A stretch of DNA of 64,000 nucleotides from Pseudomonas allokribbensis (GCF_014863605.1 NZ_CP062252.1:3791001-3855000); one strand, 5' to 3'; shown: positions 8,190 through 18,416, numbered from the stretch's first letter. The notes: a model not told the origin generated them from the sequence alone. Numbers and translations: made by a program.

Positions 8190-8903
8190 ATGAAACTTGC
8201 CTTTGCCAGTACCTTGGCGATATCAGTTTTAGCGTTGTCCGCCTGTTCCGTTCCCACCGCTCCAAAAGCGGTTTCTTCCCTCGACACGCTGTTCACCCAA
8301 CCGGTCGGCCGCAGCAGCGCCGCCCAGGTCAAAAGTGGTCCCGGTGTCTCGCTGGGCGTCGTCTACAGCCCGAGTACCCAGACCAACCGCGAATACCTGC
8401 GCGACTATCAGGCCAACGCCGGCACCGGTTTCGGCCAGAGTTTATTGGTGCAGCCGATCCATGACGCCTACGTCGCCACTTCGAAACCGGACATGGCCGT
8501 GGACTGGGTAAAAGCCTCGCTGCAACGCCAGTTCGGCTCGGTCACGGTGTACCCGGACATGCAAAGCCTGCGTGCGGCCAACCCGGATGTGGTGGCGATC
8601 GTCGACACTCACAACCAGTTGATTACCTCGCGCAGTTCGGACATCAAGGCGGATGTGAGTGCGGACTTTTATGACGGGAAGTTGAACTACATCGGGACGG
8701 CCAAGGGGTCTGAGGCGAAAGAGTTGACGCCGGTCTGGGCGGACTTCAAGCGTTCAGAGGAGATTGTTGCGGATATTAATCAGCAACAGGAAGTTCAGGT
8801 TCGGGCGTTGCAGAAGTTTGACCAGTCGCTCAGTAATTTATTGACCAGACAGGCAGATAAAGTGTCGATGCTTGATAACAAACAAAGACATAACTTGCAG
8901 TAA
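8190..8903 (+). CDS. putative lipoprotein of unknown function
   Basis: A 237-residue predicted lipoprotein. The signal peptide ends in the lipobox LSAC with the lipidated cysteine at residue 19 (MKLAFAST, then VLALSACS). The mature part alternates strands and helices, with no family I recognise; the last third is Gln/Asp-rich (DINQQQEVQVRALQ) and may be coiled coil. The ATG at 8190 follows GGGAGA; an in-frame ATG at 8169 would only lengthen the signal peptide. It ends in a hairpin shared with the convergent gdhB gene. Confidence 0.7.
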   Translation: MKLAFASTLAISVLALSACSVPTAPKAVSSLDTLFTQPVGRSSAAQVKSGPGVSLGVVYSPSTQTNREYLRDYQANAGTGFGQSLLVQPIHDAYVATSKPDMAVDWVKASLQRQFGSVTVYPDMQSLRAANPDVVAIVDTHNQLITSRSSDIKADVSADFYDGKLNYIGTAKGSEAKELTPVWADFKRSEEIVADINQQQEVQVRALQKFDQSLSNLLTRQADKVSMLDNKQRHNLQ

Positions 8904-8922
8904 CGAGAAACCATCAGGCAAA

Positions 8923-8961
8923 AAAAAGCCCCCGCATCTCACAATGCAGGGGCTTTTTCAT
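8923..8961. terminator. bidirectional terminator between the lipoprotein gene and gdhB
   Basis: A-rich arm AAAAAGCCCCCGCA pairs with TGCAGGGGCTTTTT with one mismatch. The A and T tracts on the two sides allow use from both strands. Confidence 0.85.
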
Positions 8962-8972
8962 TCAGCGCTTAC

Positions 8973-11900
8973 TCAAGCAAGCTCAAGCTCCGCAGTCGCC
9001 GCAGCAGGCACAACTGCCTGACCGCTCAACGCCACGTCGTTCAGCTCACGGTTGGCCACCGCGTACATGGCGTAGTCGGTGCCGCTGGCGGCACGGATTT
9101 CCACCAGCATGGCGCGCCAGCGCTGGATCATCGCGTCGTGTTGCGCCATCCACAGAGCCAGACGCGCTTCCACGTCCAGATCACCGCCGCCCGCTTGCAG
9201 AACGGCGATGGTGATAGCACGTTGCTGCCAGTCGACGTCGTCGCGGAACGCTTCGCGGGCCAGGGCTTGCCAGTTGTTTTCAACCGGCAAGGCGCTGATC
9301 TGCGAGATGTACCAGGTGATGTCCAGCGCGCTGCCCACGGCGAAGTACGCCTTGGCCACTTCGGCTGGGTCCTGACCGGTCACGTCGGCCGCTTCGATGA
9401 TCGGCAGCAGCGTGTAGAGGTGGGTAGTCCCTGCCACCATACGCGCCAGCAGTTCCGGTACACCGGCTGCGACGTAAGCCTGATAACGCGCCTGCCAGTT
9501 TTCGCGGATTTCGCCGCTCAGCAGTTCGTCCAGCTTCAGGCCCAGCTCTTTCAGGTGCGGACCGAAATGCGCGACGTCACGGGCAGCGTTCTGCTCGTTG
9601 CGACGGGCACGCAGGAACCAGCGCGTAGCGCGACGGCCCAGACGCATCAGCTCGTCCATCAGCTCCAGTTGCACGTCAGCGGAGACCTGGTAGTCCAGGG
9701 CTTCGATCTGACGGAACCAGTGCGGGAGGTGGAAGATGTCACGCACGATCACGTAAGCGCCAGCCACGTTCGCCGGGGTCATGCCGGTGGACTCTTTGAG
9801 TCGCTGAACGAAGGTGATGCCCATGTGGTTGACCAGATCGTTGGCGATCTGGGTGCTGACGATTTCGCGCTTCAGACGGTGACGGCGCATGGCTTCGGCG
9901 AACTTGCTGACCAGGGTCGGCGGGAACGCGGTTTCCATGTCACGGGTCAGGTAATCGTCGTCCGGCACCAGGGAGCCCAGCAACTGCTCCTTGAGGTCGA
10001 TCTTGCTGTACGAGATCAGCACCGACAGTTCAGGACGGGTCAGACCGTGGCCTTCGGCAACGCGTTCAGCCAGTTGCTCTTCGGTCGGCAGGAACTCGAT
10101 GGCACGATCCAGCTTGCCACGGCCTTCCAGGTCGCTCATCAGACGCTTGTACTCGGCGATGCGCGCATAAGCGCGGCGGGCCGCCAGGGACAGAGCCTGA
10201 GTCTGCTTGTAGTTGTTGCCCAGCACCAGACCACCGACTTCGTCGGTCATGCTCGCCAGCAACTGGTCGCGTTGCTTGCCGGTCATGTCGCCGGCCTGAA
10301 CCACTTCGTTCAGCAGGATCTTGATGTTCACTTCGTGGTCGGAGCAGTCCACGCCACCGGCGTTGTCGATGAAGTCGGTGTTGGAACCGCCGCCATTGAG
10401 ACCGAATTCCACACGACCCAGTTGGGTCATGCCGAGGTTACCGCCCTCGCCCACGACTTTGCAGCGCAGTTCGTTGCCGTTCACGCGCAGCGCATCGTTG
10501 GCCTTGTCGCCGACATCGGCGTGGCTTTCGGTGCTGGCTTTCACGTAAGTACCGATACCACCGTTCCACAGCAGATCCACCGGCGCCTTGAGCAAGGCGT
10601 TCAGCAGTTCGGTCGGGGTCAGTTTGTCGGCCTTGATGTCGAAGCGTTCCTGCATCTGCGGGGAGATGGCAATGCTCTTCGCGCTGCGCGAGAAGATACC
10701 GCCGCCTTCGGACATGATGCTGGTGTCGTAGTCGGACCATGCCGAACGCGGCAGGTCGAACATGCGCTGACGCTCGACGAAGCTGGTGGCCGGGTTCGGG
10801 TTCGGGTCGATGAAGATGTGCATGTGGTTGAACGCAGCAACCAGTTGCAGCTTGTCGGACATCAGCAAGCCGTTGCCGAACACGTCACCGGCCATGTCGC
10901 CCACGCCGACTACAGTGATGCTGTCTTCCTGGACATTGATGCCGCGCTCGCGGAAGTGGCGCTGTACGCCAACCCACGCGCCTTTGGCGGTGATGCCCAT
11001 TTTCTTGTGGTCGTAACCGGCCGAACCACCGGACGCAAATGCGTCACCCAGCCAGAAGCCGTAGTCGATGGCGATGCCGTTGGCGATGTCAGAGAAGGTT
11101 GCAGTGCCCTTGTCCGCCGCGACCACCAGGTACGGGTCATCGTCGTCATGACGCACGACGTTGGCCGGCGGTACCAGTTTGCCGTCCTTCAGGTTGTCGG
11201 TGATGTCCAACAGACCCGAGATGAAGATGCGGTAGCAGGCGATGCCCTCGGCCGCGATCTCGTCACGGCTGCCGCCCAGTGGCAGGCGACGCGGCAGGAA
11301 GCCGCCCTTCGCACCCACCGGCACGATGACCGAGTTCTTCACTTGCTGGGCTTTTACCAGGCCGAGGACTTCGGTACGGAAGTCTTCTTCACGGTCGGAC
11401 CAGCGCAGGCCGCCACGAGCGACGTTGCCGAAGCGCAGGTGCACGCCTTCGACGCGTGGCGAGTAAACGAAGATTTCGAACTTCGGAACCGGCTTCGGCA
11501 GCTCAGGGATCAAGTGCGGGTTGAACTTGAAGCTGAAGTACGACTTGTTCTGGCCGTTGGCGTCGGTCTGGTAGAAGTTGGTACGCAGGGTCGCTTTGAT
11601 CAGGTCCAGGTAACGACGCAGGATGCGGTCTTCGTTGAGGACTTGAACGTCGTCCAGCGCGGTCAGGATCGCTTGTTCCAGACGCAGTTGCTTGTCGTCC
11701 AGATCATCGCTGCCCAGCTTGCGTGCCAGGTAGAAACGGGTCTTGAACAACCGGGTCAGTTCGCGAGCGATGTCGGTGTGGTTGTTCAGGGTGCTGGCGA
11801 TGTAGCCGAGGTCGAATCCCAGACGGATCTGCTTCAGGTAGCGAGCGTAGGCACGCAGCAGCGCGACGTCGCGCCATGGCAGGCCGGCGGTCAGCACCAG

Positions 11901-13859
11901 ACGGTTGAACGCATCGTTTTCGGCGTCGCCGCGCACGATGTGGACGAACGCGTCCTGCAGGGTGTCATTGAGCTGCTGGATGTCCAGGTCCATGCCTTCA
12001 GCGGCAGTGAACGCGAAGTCGTGGATCCAGAACTCGCGGCCGTTGTTGTGACGCAGGCGATACGGGAACTCGCCCAGCACGCGCAGGCCGAGGTTTTCCA
12101 GGATCGGCAGCACGTCGGACAGGGCCAGCGGGGTATCGGCGTGATACAGCTTGCAGTGCAGCTCGCGCGGGCCGGAAGCCAGCGGCTGGTAGAAGCTCAT
12201 GGCCAGCGGCTTCTTCTCGCTCAGGTTGAGCAGGTGCTGCATGTCGACCACGGCCGAGTGCGCAGCGAAACGCTCGCGGTAACCGGCCGGGAAGCCTTTA
12301 GGGAAGTCGGCCAGCACGTTGGTGCCGTTGGCTTCGCCGAAGGTCTCAACGGTCAGGGCGGCGTAGTCGTCCTGCCAGCTGCGGCAGGCCTGGATCACTT
12401 CGTTTTCCAGTTGCAGCGGGTCGATGTCGATGCGGTTTTTCGGGTCTACGCGCAGGATCAGTTGCACGCGGGCCAGCACGGACTCGGAGAAGAAGGTCCA
12501 GAACTCGCAGTCGGTCGCCTTCAGGCGCTCCATCAGCACTTGCTGGATTTTCTGACGGACTTCGGTGGAGTAGATGTCGCGCGGCACGTAAGCCAGGCAG
12601 TAGCAGAAACGGCCGTACGGGTCTTTGCGCAGGAACACGCGGATCTTGTTGCGTTCCTGGATCTGCACGATCGACATCACGGTGCTGAACAGTTCGTCGA
12701 CCGGGGTCTGAAACAGGTCGTCACGCGGCAGTACTTCCAGAACCTGTGCCAGTTCCTTGCCCAGGTGAGCCTTGGACTGGAAGCCGGAACGGCGCTCGAT
12801 CTCTTCGACCTTGCGGCGGATGTACGGGATGACACGTACGCTTTCGCCATACACCGACGAGGTGTACAGGCCCATGAAGCGGTGTTCCTTGATGACTTTG
12901 CCGTCGGCATCGATTTCGCGGATCGACACGTAGTCCGGGTAAGCCGGACGGTGGACGCGGCTCGGGTGCGCAGCCTTGGCGAACGACAGCAGCGTCGGTT
13001 CGCGCAGGTAGTTCACGGCGTAGTCTTCGATGTGACGGTCTTCGTTGGTCAGACCGGTGCGCAGCATCCGGGTCAGGCCGAGGAAGGAGTTCTGGTCGTA
13101 TTCGATATGGCCGCCATCGGCCTGATCGACAACGGTGAACTCTTCGTAGCCGAGGAAGGTGAAGTGGTTGCCCACCAGCCATTCCAGGAAGCTCTTGATT
13201 TCGGTCTTCTCGTCGGCTTCGACGGCGAATGCGCTGTTATCGAGCTTGGTGAGGATTTCCTGCACCTTGGCCTTCATCGGCTCGAAATCGGCAACCGCGA
13301 CGCGGACTTCACCCAGGACCTGTTCCAGCTCCTTGGTCAGCACATTCAATTCGGCCGCGTTGGCGCAGCGGTCGATTTCCAGGTACATCAGCGATTCGTG
13401 TTGTACGCCTTCGCCGGTCGAACCTTTAGGCAGGATTTCCAGCAATTCGCCCTTGCTGCCACGACGCACGCTGAGCACGGTGGTCTGCAGGGTGTGGATG
13501 CTGTAGCCGCGGCGGTTCAGCTCGGTACGCACCGAGTCCACCAGGAATGGCAGGTCGTGGTGCAGCACTTCGACCGCGGTGTGGGTCGACTGCCAGCCGT
13601 GACGTTCGTAATCGGGGTTGTAGACGCGCACTTGCGGTTGCGCGTGATCGAAGCGCTCAAGCAGGCGCCACGCAGAAAGAGTACAGCCAGCGAGGTCGGA
13701 GAGGCGACGTTGAGTCAGCTCGTCCAGGGAAATGATGCCGAAGAATTGTTCAGAGAACAGCGCCACTTGTGGCAGTGCCTGTTCACTGATGTGCTGCGCC
13801 AGTGCCGCTTGCAGTTGGTGCTGGAAGTCGGCTTTGCTGGCTGCGGTGAAGAACGCCAT
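8973..13859 (-). CDS. gdhB: NAD-specific glutamate dehydrogenase, 180-kDa class
   Basis: Very large (1628 residues) NAD-dependent glutamate dehydrogenase of the GDH180 class, which deaminates glutamate to 2-oxoglutarate plus ammonia during growth on amino acids such as arginine. About 700 residues of N-terminal regulatory ACT-like sequence precede the catalytic core. The core is recognisable from GGLRWSDREEDFRTEVLGL, NSVIVPVGAKGGFLPRR and the nucleotide-binding region around VVGVGDMAGDVFGNGLL. The C-terminal helical part is characteristic of this class. The frame is intact and length matches the P. aeruginosa enzyme closely. The convergent terminator isolates it. The opposite strand has a long open frame that is only a codon-bias shadow. 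Confidence 0.95.
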   Translation of the reverse strand: MAFFTAASKADFQHQLQAALAQHISEQALPQVALFSEQFFGIISLDELTQRRLSDLAGCTLSAWRLLERFDHAQPQVRVYNPDYERHGWQSTHTAVEVLHHDLPFLVDSVRTELNRRGYSIHTLQTTVLSVRRGSKGELLEILPKGSTGEGVQHESLMYLEIDRCANAAELNVLTKELEQVLGEVRVAVADFEPMKAKVQEILTKLDNSAFAVEADEKTEIKSFLEWLVGNHFTFLGYEEFTVVDQADGGHIEYDQNSFLGLTRMLRTGLTNEDRHIEDYAVNYLREPTLLSFAKAAHPSRVHRPAYPDYVSIREIDADGKVIKEHRFMGLYTSSVYGESVRVIPYIRRKVEEIERRSGFQSKAHLGKELAQVLEVLPRDDLFQTPVDELFSTVMSIVQIQERNKIRVFLRKDPYGRFCYCLAYVPRDIYSTEVRQKIQQVLMERLKATDCEFWTFFSESVLARVQLILRVDPKNRIDIDPLQLENEVIQACRSWQDDYAALTVETFGEANGTNVLADFPKGFPAGYRERFAAHSAVVDMQHLLNLSEKKPLAMSFYQPLASGPRELHCKLYHADTPLALSDVLPILENLGLRVLGEFPYRLRHNNGREFWIHDFAFTAAEGMDLDIQQLNDTLQDAFVHIVRGDAENDAFNRLVLTAGLPWRDVALLRAYARYLKQIRLGFDLGYIASTLNNHTDIARELTRLFKTRFYLARKLGSDDLDDKQLRLEQAILTALDDVQVLNEDRILRRYLDLIKATLRTNFYQTDANGQNKSYFSFKFNPHLIPELPKPVPKFEIFVYSPRVEGVHLRFGNVARGGLRWSDREEDFRTEVLGLVKAQQVKNSVIVPVGAKGGFLPRRLPLGGSRDEIAAEGIACYRIFISGLLDITDNLKDGKLVPPANVVRHDDDDPYLVVAADKGTATFSDIANGIAIDYGFWLGDAFASGGSAGYDHKKMGITAKGAWVGVQRHFRERGINVQEDSITVVGVGDMAGDVFGNGLLMSDKLQLVAAFNHMHIFIDPNPNPATSFVERQRMFDLPRSAWSDYDTSIMSEGGGIFSRSAKSIAISPQMQERFDIKADKLTPTELLNALLKAPVDLLWNGGIGTYVKASTESHADVGDKANDALRVNGNELRCKVVGEGGNLGMTQLGRVEFGLNGGGSNTDFIDNAGGVDCSDHEVNIKILLNEVVQAGDMTGKQRDQLLASMTDEVGGLVLGNNYKQTQALSLAARRAYARIAEYKRLMSDLEGRGKLDRAIEFLPTEEQLAERVAEGHGLTRPELSVLISYSKIDLKEQLLGSLVPDDDYLTRDMETAFPPTLVSKFAEAMRRHRLKREIVSTQIANDLVNHMGITFVQRLKESTGMTPANVAGAYVIVRDIFHLPHWFRQIEALDYQVSADVQLELMDELMRLGRRATRWFLRARRNEQNAARDVAHFGPHLKELGLKLDELLSGEIRENWQARYQAYVAAGVPELLARMVAGTTHLYTLLPIIEAADVTGQDPAEVAKAYFAVGSALDITWYISQISALPVENNWQALAREAFRDDVDWQQRAITIAVLQAGGGDLDVEARLALWMAQHDAMIQRWRAMLVEIRAASGTDYAMYAVANRELNDVALSGQAVVPAAATAELELA

Positions 13860-14375
13860 CTGTGGTACTCCGCTTGGGCTTGTTATTGATGGAAAGCGTC
13901 GCGTACAAAACCCCTTTCGGGGCGTTCCGTCGCCCTGTTCCTGAATCTCGGGCAGAGGAAACAGGGTGACAGGTGGGTGAAGCTGGACGAGACACTCAGG
14001 TCACATTCACCTTCCATGAATGGGCATCTGCAAAAACGACTGCCGGGCGCCGCTCGCGGGGCCATGGCAATGCCTTTACGGGTGCTCATCCGTTGCGCAG
14101 CTTAATGGGTGCGACAATGTGTCTGCTTGCGGTGCTGCGACATATTCGGTCATAGGCACGTAAACCGAGGCAAGTGCATCGGTAAACACTAGCATTCATG
14201 GGGCAGAACGCCGGTCTGAATCCCCGGTTTTACGGTACATGCGTGCCAGAAATGACCATTGACCTGCGTCGCGTTCACGACACATCCTCTGACACTCAGG
14301 CGAGCAGAAATTCCCGAGGGCTGGCAGAATCGCGCTTTATTGCGACCACCGAGCCCGCCGAGGCAGGAATTTCCC
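13860..14375. other. long divergent intergenic region upstream of gdhB
   Basis: No supported gene. It must hold the gdhB promoter and that of the small gene at 14376. A short hairpin (CCCCTTTCGGGG, near 13911) sits about 50 bases before the gdhB start on the transcribed side. No recognisable RNA family was seen. Confidence 0.4.
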
Positions 14376-14729
14376 ATGCAAATGACCACCGCCCTTTTGA
14401 TCGTCAACCCGTGCGACGACGAAGAAGACAACATGGCCATGCTCTGCTGCCACAGCGACAAGGGCGACATGTTTCTGATGAGCCGCTATCCGGACGAGGA
14501 TGAGCTGGAGATCACGCTGGATGGCGAGCCGTCCACCCTCGATGGCGTGAAAGTCACCTTGACCAAGACCCTGCTGAAGATCGAAATCGCCGCAGCGGAT
14601 GCTGATGCGTTGAAAGGCGATGATGTGCTGGAAATCACCTACAACCCGGACATGGTGGATCTGGCCGAGGTCGAGGAAACCCTGAAGAACATTCTGGATG
14701 GCACTGGCACCTTTATCAGCCAGATTTGA
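14376..14729 (+). CDS. conserved small acidic protein of unknown function
   Basis: A 117-residue acidic cytoplasmic protein with no signal or membrane segment. It begins MQMTTALLIVNPCDDEEDN, with AGGAAT about seven bases before the ATG; a second ATG two codons later is possible. Two short repeats of the type LTKTLLKIEIAAADAD and VEETLKNILDG suggest a compact alpha/beta fold. A gene in this position, between gdhB and the MoxR operon, also occurs in P. aeruginosa as I recall it. A tight hairpin follows the stop. Confidence 0.7.
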   Translation: MQMTTALLIVNPCDDEEDNMAMLCCHSDKGDMFLMSRYPDEDELEITLDGEPSTLDGVKVTLTKTLLKIEIAAADADALKGDDVLEITYNPDMVDLAEVEETLKNILDGTGTFISQI

Positions 14730-14742
14730 GGGTGTCTGGACC

Positions 14743-14766
14743 GGCCCTTTCGCCTGCGAAAGGGCC
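14743..14766. terminator. tight 11-bp hairpin after the small gene
   Basis: GGCCCTTTCGC and GCGAAAGGGCC pair perfectly with a two-base loop. No T-run follows, so it may be a weak terminator or an mRNA-end stabiliser. Confidence 0.55.
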
Positions 14767-14940
14767 TCAAAGAACACCGCATCTCCCCCGCCCTACAAAA
14801 TTCCAACAATTGCCCCGGTCATTTCCCGCACTTTGCGCAAAATGCCGTTAGTCGCCACCCCCTGCGATGGATTAAAGTAACGCCCCCAGCCCCGGCGTTA
14901 TCCGAACGCCTGTGGCCACCCTTTCCAGGAACAGTCATCG

Positions 14941-15900
14941 ATGGAACATCGTGAAGCGCTGCTGGCGCTGCGAACCTTTCTTTCAACGCAGATTCTCGGC
15001 CAGGAAAAACTCATCGAGCGCTTGCTCATCGCCCTGCTCGCCGACGGCCACATGCTGGTCGAAGGCGCTCCGGGTCTGGCCAAGACCAAAGCGATCAAAG
15101 AGCTCGCCGAGGGCATCGAAGCCCAGTTCCATCGCATTCAGTTCACCCCGGACCTGCTGCCCGCCGACATCACCGGTACCGAGATCTATCGCCCGGAAAC
15201 CGGCAGCTTCGTGTTCCAGCAAGGCCCGATCTTCCACAACCTGGTGCTGGCGGACGAAATCAACCGTGCCCCGGCCAAGGTGCAATCAGCCTTGCTCGAA
15301 GCGATGGCCGAACGTCAGGTCAGTGTCGGGCGCAGCACCTATGAGCTGTCGCCGCTGTTCCTGGTGATGGCCACGCAGAACCCGATCGAGCAGGAAGGCA
15401 CCTACCCGCTGCCCGAAGCGCAGCTCGACCGGTTCCTGATGCACGTAAAAATCGGTTTTCCGGACGCGGCCGTCGAACGCCGAATCCTGCAACAGGCCCG
15501 GGGCGAAGCCCTGAACGGCGAGACCAAGCCCGAACGCCGGGTCAGCCAGCAAGCGATCTTCGCCGCACGCAAGGAAATCCTCGGTCTGTACATGGCGGAC
15601 GCCGTGGAGGAATACCTCGTGCAACTGGTCATGGCCACGCGCAACCCGGCCAAGTTCGATCCGGAAATGGCCGAATGGATTGCCTACGGCGCCAGCCCCC
15701 GTGGCTCGATCGCCCTTGATCGCTGCGCCCGCGCCCACGCCTGGCTGGCCGGTCGCGACTTCGTCAGCCCGGAAGACATCCAGGCTGTGCTGTTCGACGT
15801 GTTGCGCCACCGCATCATTCTGTCGTTCGAGGCCGAAGCCGCCGGCATCGACCAGGATCGGGTGGTGCAACGGATTCTCGACGTCGTAGCCGTCGCTTGA
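14941..15900 (+). CDS. MoxR-family AAA+ ATPase
   Basis: MoxR AAA+ chaperone-like ATPase of 319 residues. Walker A is GAPGLAKT (residues 42-49, the MoxR variant with Ala before Lys), Walker B is LVLADEINRAP at about 101-111, and sensor 1 is VMATQNPIEQEGTYPLPEAQ. MoxR ATPases act with von Willebrand A proteins, often for cofactor insertion or envelope-stress tolerance. This is the first gene of a six-gene operon running to 21786 in which most genes overlap by a few bases. The encoded set resembles the Bat (Bacteroides aerotolerance) operon. Confidence 0.92.
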   Translation: MEHREALLALRTFLSTQILGQEKLIERLLIALLADGHMLVEGAPGLAKTKAIKELAEGIEAQFHRIQFTPDLLPADITGTEIYRPETGSFVFQQGPIFHNLVLADEINRAPAKVQSALLEAMAERQVSVGRSTYELSPLFLVMATQNPIEQEGTYPLPEAQLDRFLMHVKIGFPDAAVERRILQQARGEALNGETKPERRVSQQAIFAARKEILGLYMADAVEEYLVQLVMATRNPAKFDPEMAEWIAYGASPRGSIALDRCARAHAWLAGRDFVSPEDIQAVLFDVLRHRIILSFEAEAAGIDQDRVVQRILDVVAVA

Positions 15901-15905
15901 CCCCG

Positions 15906-16850
15906 ATGAACGCCTCTCTGCCGTCCGAACCGGGTATTCGCGTCAGCCTCGCCGAGCTGATCGAGATGCGTCACCGCGTGCGCGAAGTGCAGCTGTTTTC
16001 CACGCCAAGCCAGCGCAGCCCGCTGATCGGCCTGCACCACTCGAAATTCCGTGGCCGTGGCGTGGACTTCGATCAGGTGCGGGTCTATCAGGCCGGCGAC
16101 GACGTGCGCACCATCGACTGGCGCGTGACCGCGCGGACTCAAGAGCCGCACACCAAGCTGTTCCATGAAGAGCGCGAGCGGCCGATTTTCATCATGGTCG
16201 AGCAAAGCACACGGCTGTTCTTTGGCTCCGGACTGATGTTCAAGTCGGTGCTCGCGGCGCAGGCTGCAGCGTTGATCGGCTGGGCCGCGCTGGGTCACAA
16301 CGACCGGGTCGGCGGACTGGTGTTCGGCGACAACGAGCATTACGAAATCAAGCCGCGCCGCAGCAAGCAGAGCCTGCTGCAACTGCTCAACCGGCTGGTG
16401 AAGGTCAATCAGTCGCTGCACAGCGAGCGAGAGCCGGATCGCGATGCGTTTGGCGTGGCGTTGCGCCGGGCTCGTGAAGTGCTGCGCCCTGGCAGTCTGG
16501 TGATCGTGATCTGTGACGAGCGCGCACTGACCGACAGTGCCGAGCAGCAATTGAGCCTGCTGTCGCGTCATTGCGACCTGCTGATGCTGCCGCTGTCCGA
16601 TCCGCTGGATCACGCCCTGCCCGCTGCCGGGCTGCTGAGATTCGCTGAACGCGGCGCGCAACTGGAACTCGACACCCTCAACTTCGACCTGCGCCAGACC
16701 TATCGCGCCCAGGCCGAAGCACGCATCGCCCGCTGGGAACTGCTCGCGCAGAAACTGCGGGTGTTGTTGATGCCGTTGAGCACCCAGAGCGAAATGGTCG
16801 AGCAGATGCGCGAGTTCCTCAACCCGCAGCGCCCGGGGAAAGTTCGATGA
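15906..16850 (+). CDS. DUF58 domain protein of the MoxR operon
   Basis: A 314-residue soluble protein of the DUF58 family. The family signature is visible as DQVRVYQAGDDVRTIDWRVT, followed by a divergent von Willebrand-like fold. It lies five bases after the moxR stop; a TTG at 15897 overlapping that stop could also initiate. DUF58 proteins nearly always follow MoxR and are assumed to be its partners. No membrane segment is evident. The exact function is unknown. Confidence 0.88.
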   Translation: MNASLPSEPGIRVSLAELIEMRHRVREVQLFSTPSQRSPLIGLHHSKFRGRGVDFDQVRVYQAGDDVRTIDWRVTARTQEPHTKLFHEERERPIFIMVEQSTRLFFGSGLMFKSVLAAQAAALIGWAALGHNDRVGGLVFGDNEHYEIKPRRSKQSLLQLLNRLVKVNQSLHSEREPDRDAFGVALRRAREVLRPGSLVIVICDERALTDSAEQQLSLLSRHCDLLMLPLSDPLDHALPAAGLLRFAERGAQLELDTLNFDLRQTYRAQAEARIARWELLAQKLRVLLMPLSTQSEMVEQMREFLNPQRPGKVR

Positions 16851-17344
16851 ACGGCCTCGAACAACTGCAACCGCTGATTTCCCCGCCACCGATTGCCTTC
16901 TGGCCGCCAGCCCCGGGCTGGTGGTTGCTGCTTTTGTTGCTGCCGCTGATCGGCGTCGTGCTGTGGCGCCTGCGCCGTTTCATTCCGATCAAGAAGAAAC
17001 CCGTCGTGCGCGCCGAAATCCCGCTCGATCCGGTGCGCATCGCCGCGCTCGCCGAGCTGGCGCAAATGGTCAAACCCTACGACGGCGCCCCGGCCGGCGC
17101 GTGGCTGCAACAACTCAACGGCCTGCTAAAAAGGCTGTGCCGCAACCATTACCCCTACAGCCAGAGTCACACTCTCAACGGGCGCAAATGGCTGGCGTTT
17201 CTCGACAACCGCTGCCCTGCCGCTGGCCTGACTCGCTGGATGGTGCTTGTCGAGGGCGCGTACAAACCCGAATGCAAACTCGACGACAAGGCCATCGCCG
17301 GCCTGACGCAAGCCGTCGACACCTGGATCCGCAAGCATGTTTGA
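16847..17344 (+). CDS. DUF4381 membrane protein of the MoxR operon
   Basis: A 165-residue protein with a Pro-rich start and one membrane segment at about residues 22-42 (WWLLLLLLPLIGVVLWRL). A basic stretch (RRFIPIKKKP) follows, then a cytoplasmic helical domain. This matches DUF4381, found between DUF58 and VWA genes in Bat-like operons. It overlaps DUF58 by four bases and the VWA gene by eight, indicating translational coupling. It presumably anchors the MoxR/VWA complex at the inner membrane; that is inference. Confidence 0.85.
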   Translation: MNGLEQLQPLISPPPIAFWPPAPGWWLLLLLLPLIGVVLWRLRRFIPIKKKPVVRAEIPLDPVRIAALAELAQMVKPYDGAPAGAWLQQLNGLLKRLCRNHYPYSQSHTLNGRKWLAFLDNRCPAAGLTRWMVLVEGAYKPECKLDDKAIAGLTQAVDTWIRKHV

Positions 17345-18416
17345 GTTCGCCTGGCCGTGGATCTTTGTGCTGTTGCCACTGCCGTGGTTGATGCGCCTTG
17401 TGCTGCCGGTTGCGGACAGCGGCGAGCCGGCGTTGAAAGTGAGTTTCCTCGGTGACCTGGAAGGCCTCGCCCGCCGCCGCGCCCGCGCCAATCTGCCAGC
17501 CTGGCGCCAGCAAGCGCCGTTCATGCTGCTGTGGCTGTTTCTGCTGATCGCTGCCGCCCGCCCGCAATGGCTGGGCGAACCGTTGCCGATTGCCGCCAGC
17601 GGTCGCGATCTGCTGGTGGCGGTGGACGTGTCCGGCTCGATGGACTTCCCCGACATGCAATGGAACGACGAAGACGTCAGTCGCCTGTCGCTGGTCCAGC
17701 ATTTGCTCGGCGACTTCCTGGAAAGCCGCGATGGCGACCGGGTCGGTTTGATCCTGTTCGGCAGCCAGGCTTACCTGCAAGCACCGCTGACGTTTGACCG
17801 GCGCACCGTGCGCGTGTGGCTCGACGAAGCGCGGATCGGCATCGCCGGCAAGAACACCGCCATTGGCGACGCCATCGGTCTGGCGCTGAAACGTCTGCGC
17901 ATGCGCCCGGCACAGAGCCGTGTGTTGATTCTGGTCACCGACGGCGCCAACAACGGCGGCGAAATCGATCCGCTGACCGCCGCACGACTGGCCGCCAACG
18001 AAGGCGTGAAAATCTATCCGATCGGCATCGGTGCCGACCCCGAAGAAAGTGGCGCCACAGCACTGCTCGGCGGCAATCCGACCCTCGATCTCGACGAGCC
18101 GACACTCAAGGCGATTGCCGACGCTACCGGCGGCCGCTACTTCCGCGCCCGCGACGGCAAGGAACTGCAAGCGATCAAGGACACCCTCGACCAACTGGAA
18201 CCCGTGGCCCAGCAACCGACCCAGGCACGCCCGGCCCAGGCGTTGTATCAATGGCCTCTGGCATTGGCGTTGCTGTTGAGCATGTTGCTGGTTACCCGTG
18301 AATTGTGGCCGGACAACCCGTTGCAACGGCTGTTCACCAAGGAGCTGTATCTGCAAAGCCCCCTGCCTGACTGGCGCGCGCGCCTCAAGCGTTTGCGTCT
18401 GCGGAGGCGCCGATGA
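17337..18416 (+). CDS. von Willebrand factor A protein, BatA-like
   Basis: A 359-residue inner-membrane protein with membrane segments near residues 5-23, 61-75 and 300-315 flanking a VWA domain. The metal-ion-dependent adhesion site is intact: DVSGSM with Asp97, Ser99 and Ser101 after LLVAV, and TDGANNGG later. This is the layout of BatA proteins, which display a VWA domain in the periplasm. It overlaps its neighbours by eight and four bases. Confidence 0.88.
   Translation: MFEFAWPWIFVLLPLPWLMRLVLPVADSGEPALKVSFLGDLEGLARRRARANLPAWRQQAPFMLLWLFLLIAAARPQWLGEPLPIAASGRDLLVAVDVSGSMDFPDMQWNDEDVSRLSLVQHLLGDFLESRDGDRVGLILFGSQAYLQAPLTFDRRTVRVWLDEARIGIAGKNTAIGDAIGLALKRLRMRPAQSRVLILVTDGANNGGEIDPLTAARLAANEGVKIYPIGIGADPEESGATALLGGNPTLDLDEPTLKAIADATGGRYFRARDGKELQAIKDTLDQLEPVAQQPTQARPAQALYQWPLALALLLSMLLVTRELWPDNPLQRLFTKELYLQSPLPDWRARLKRLRLRRRR

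Noticed and set aside
9138..13889. A 1583-codon open frame opposite gdhB
   Set aside because: It is exactly antisense to a conserved enzyme, has no recognisable domain and shows the repetitive composition produced by high-GC codon bias.
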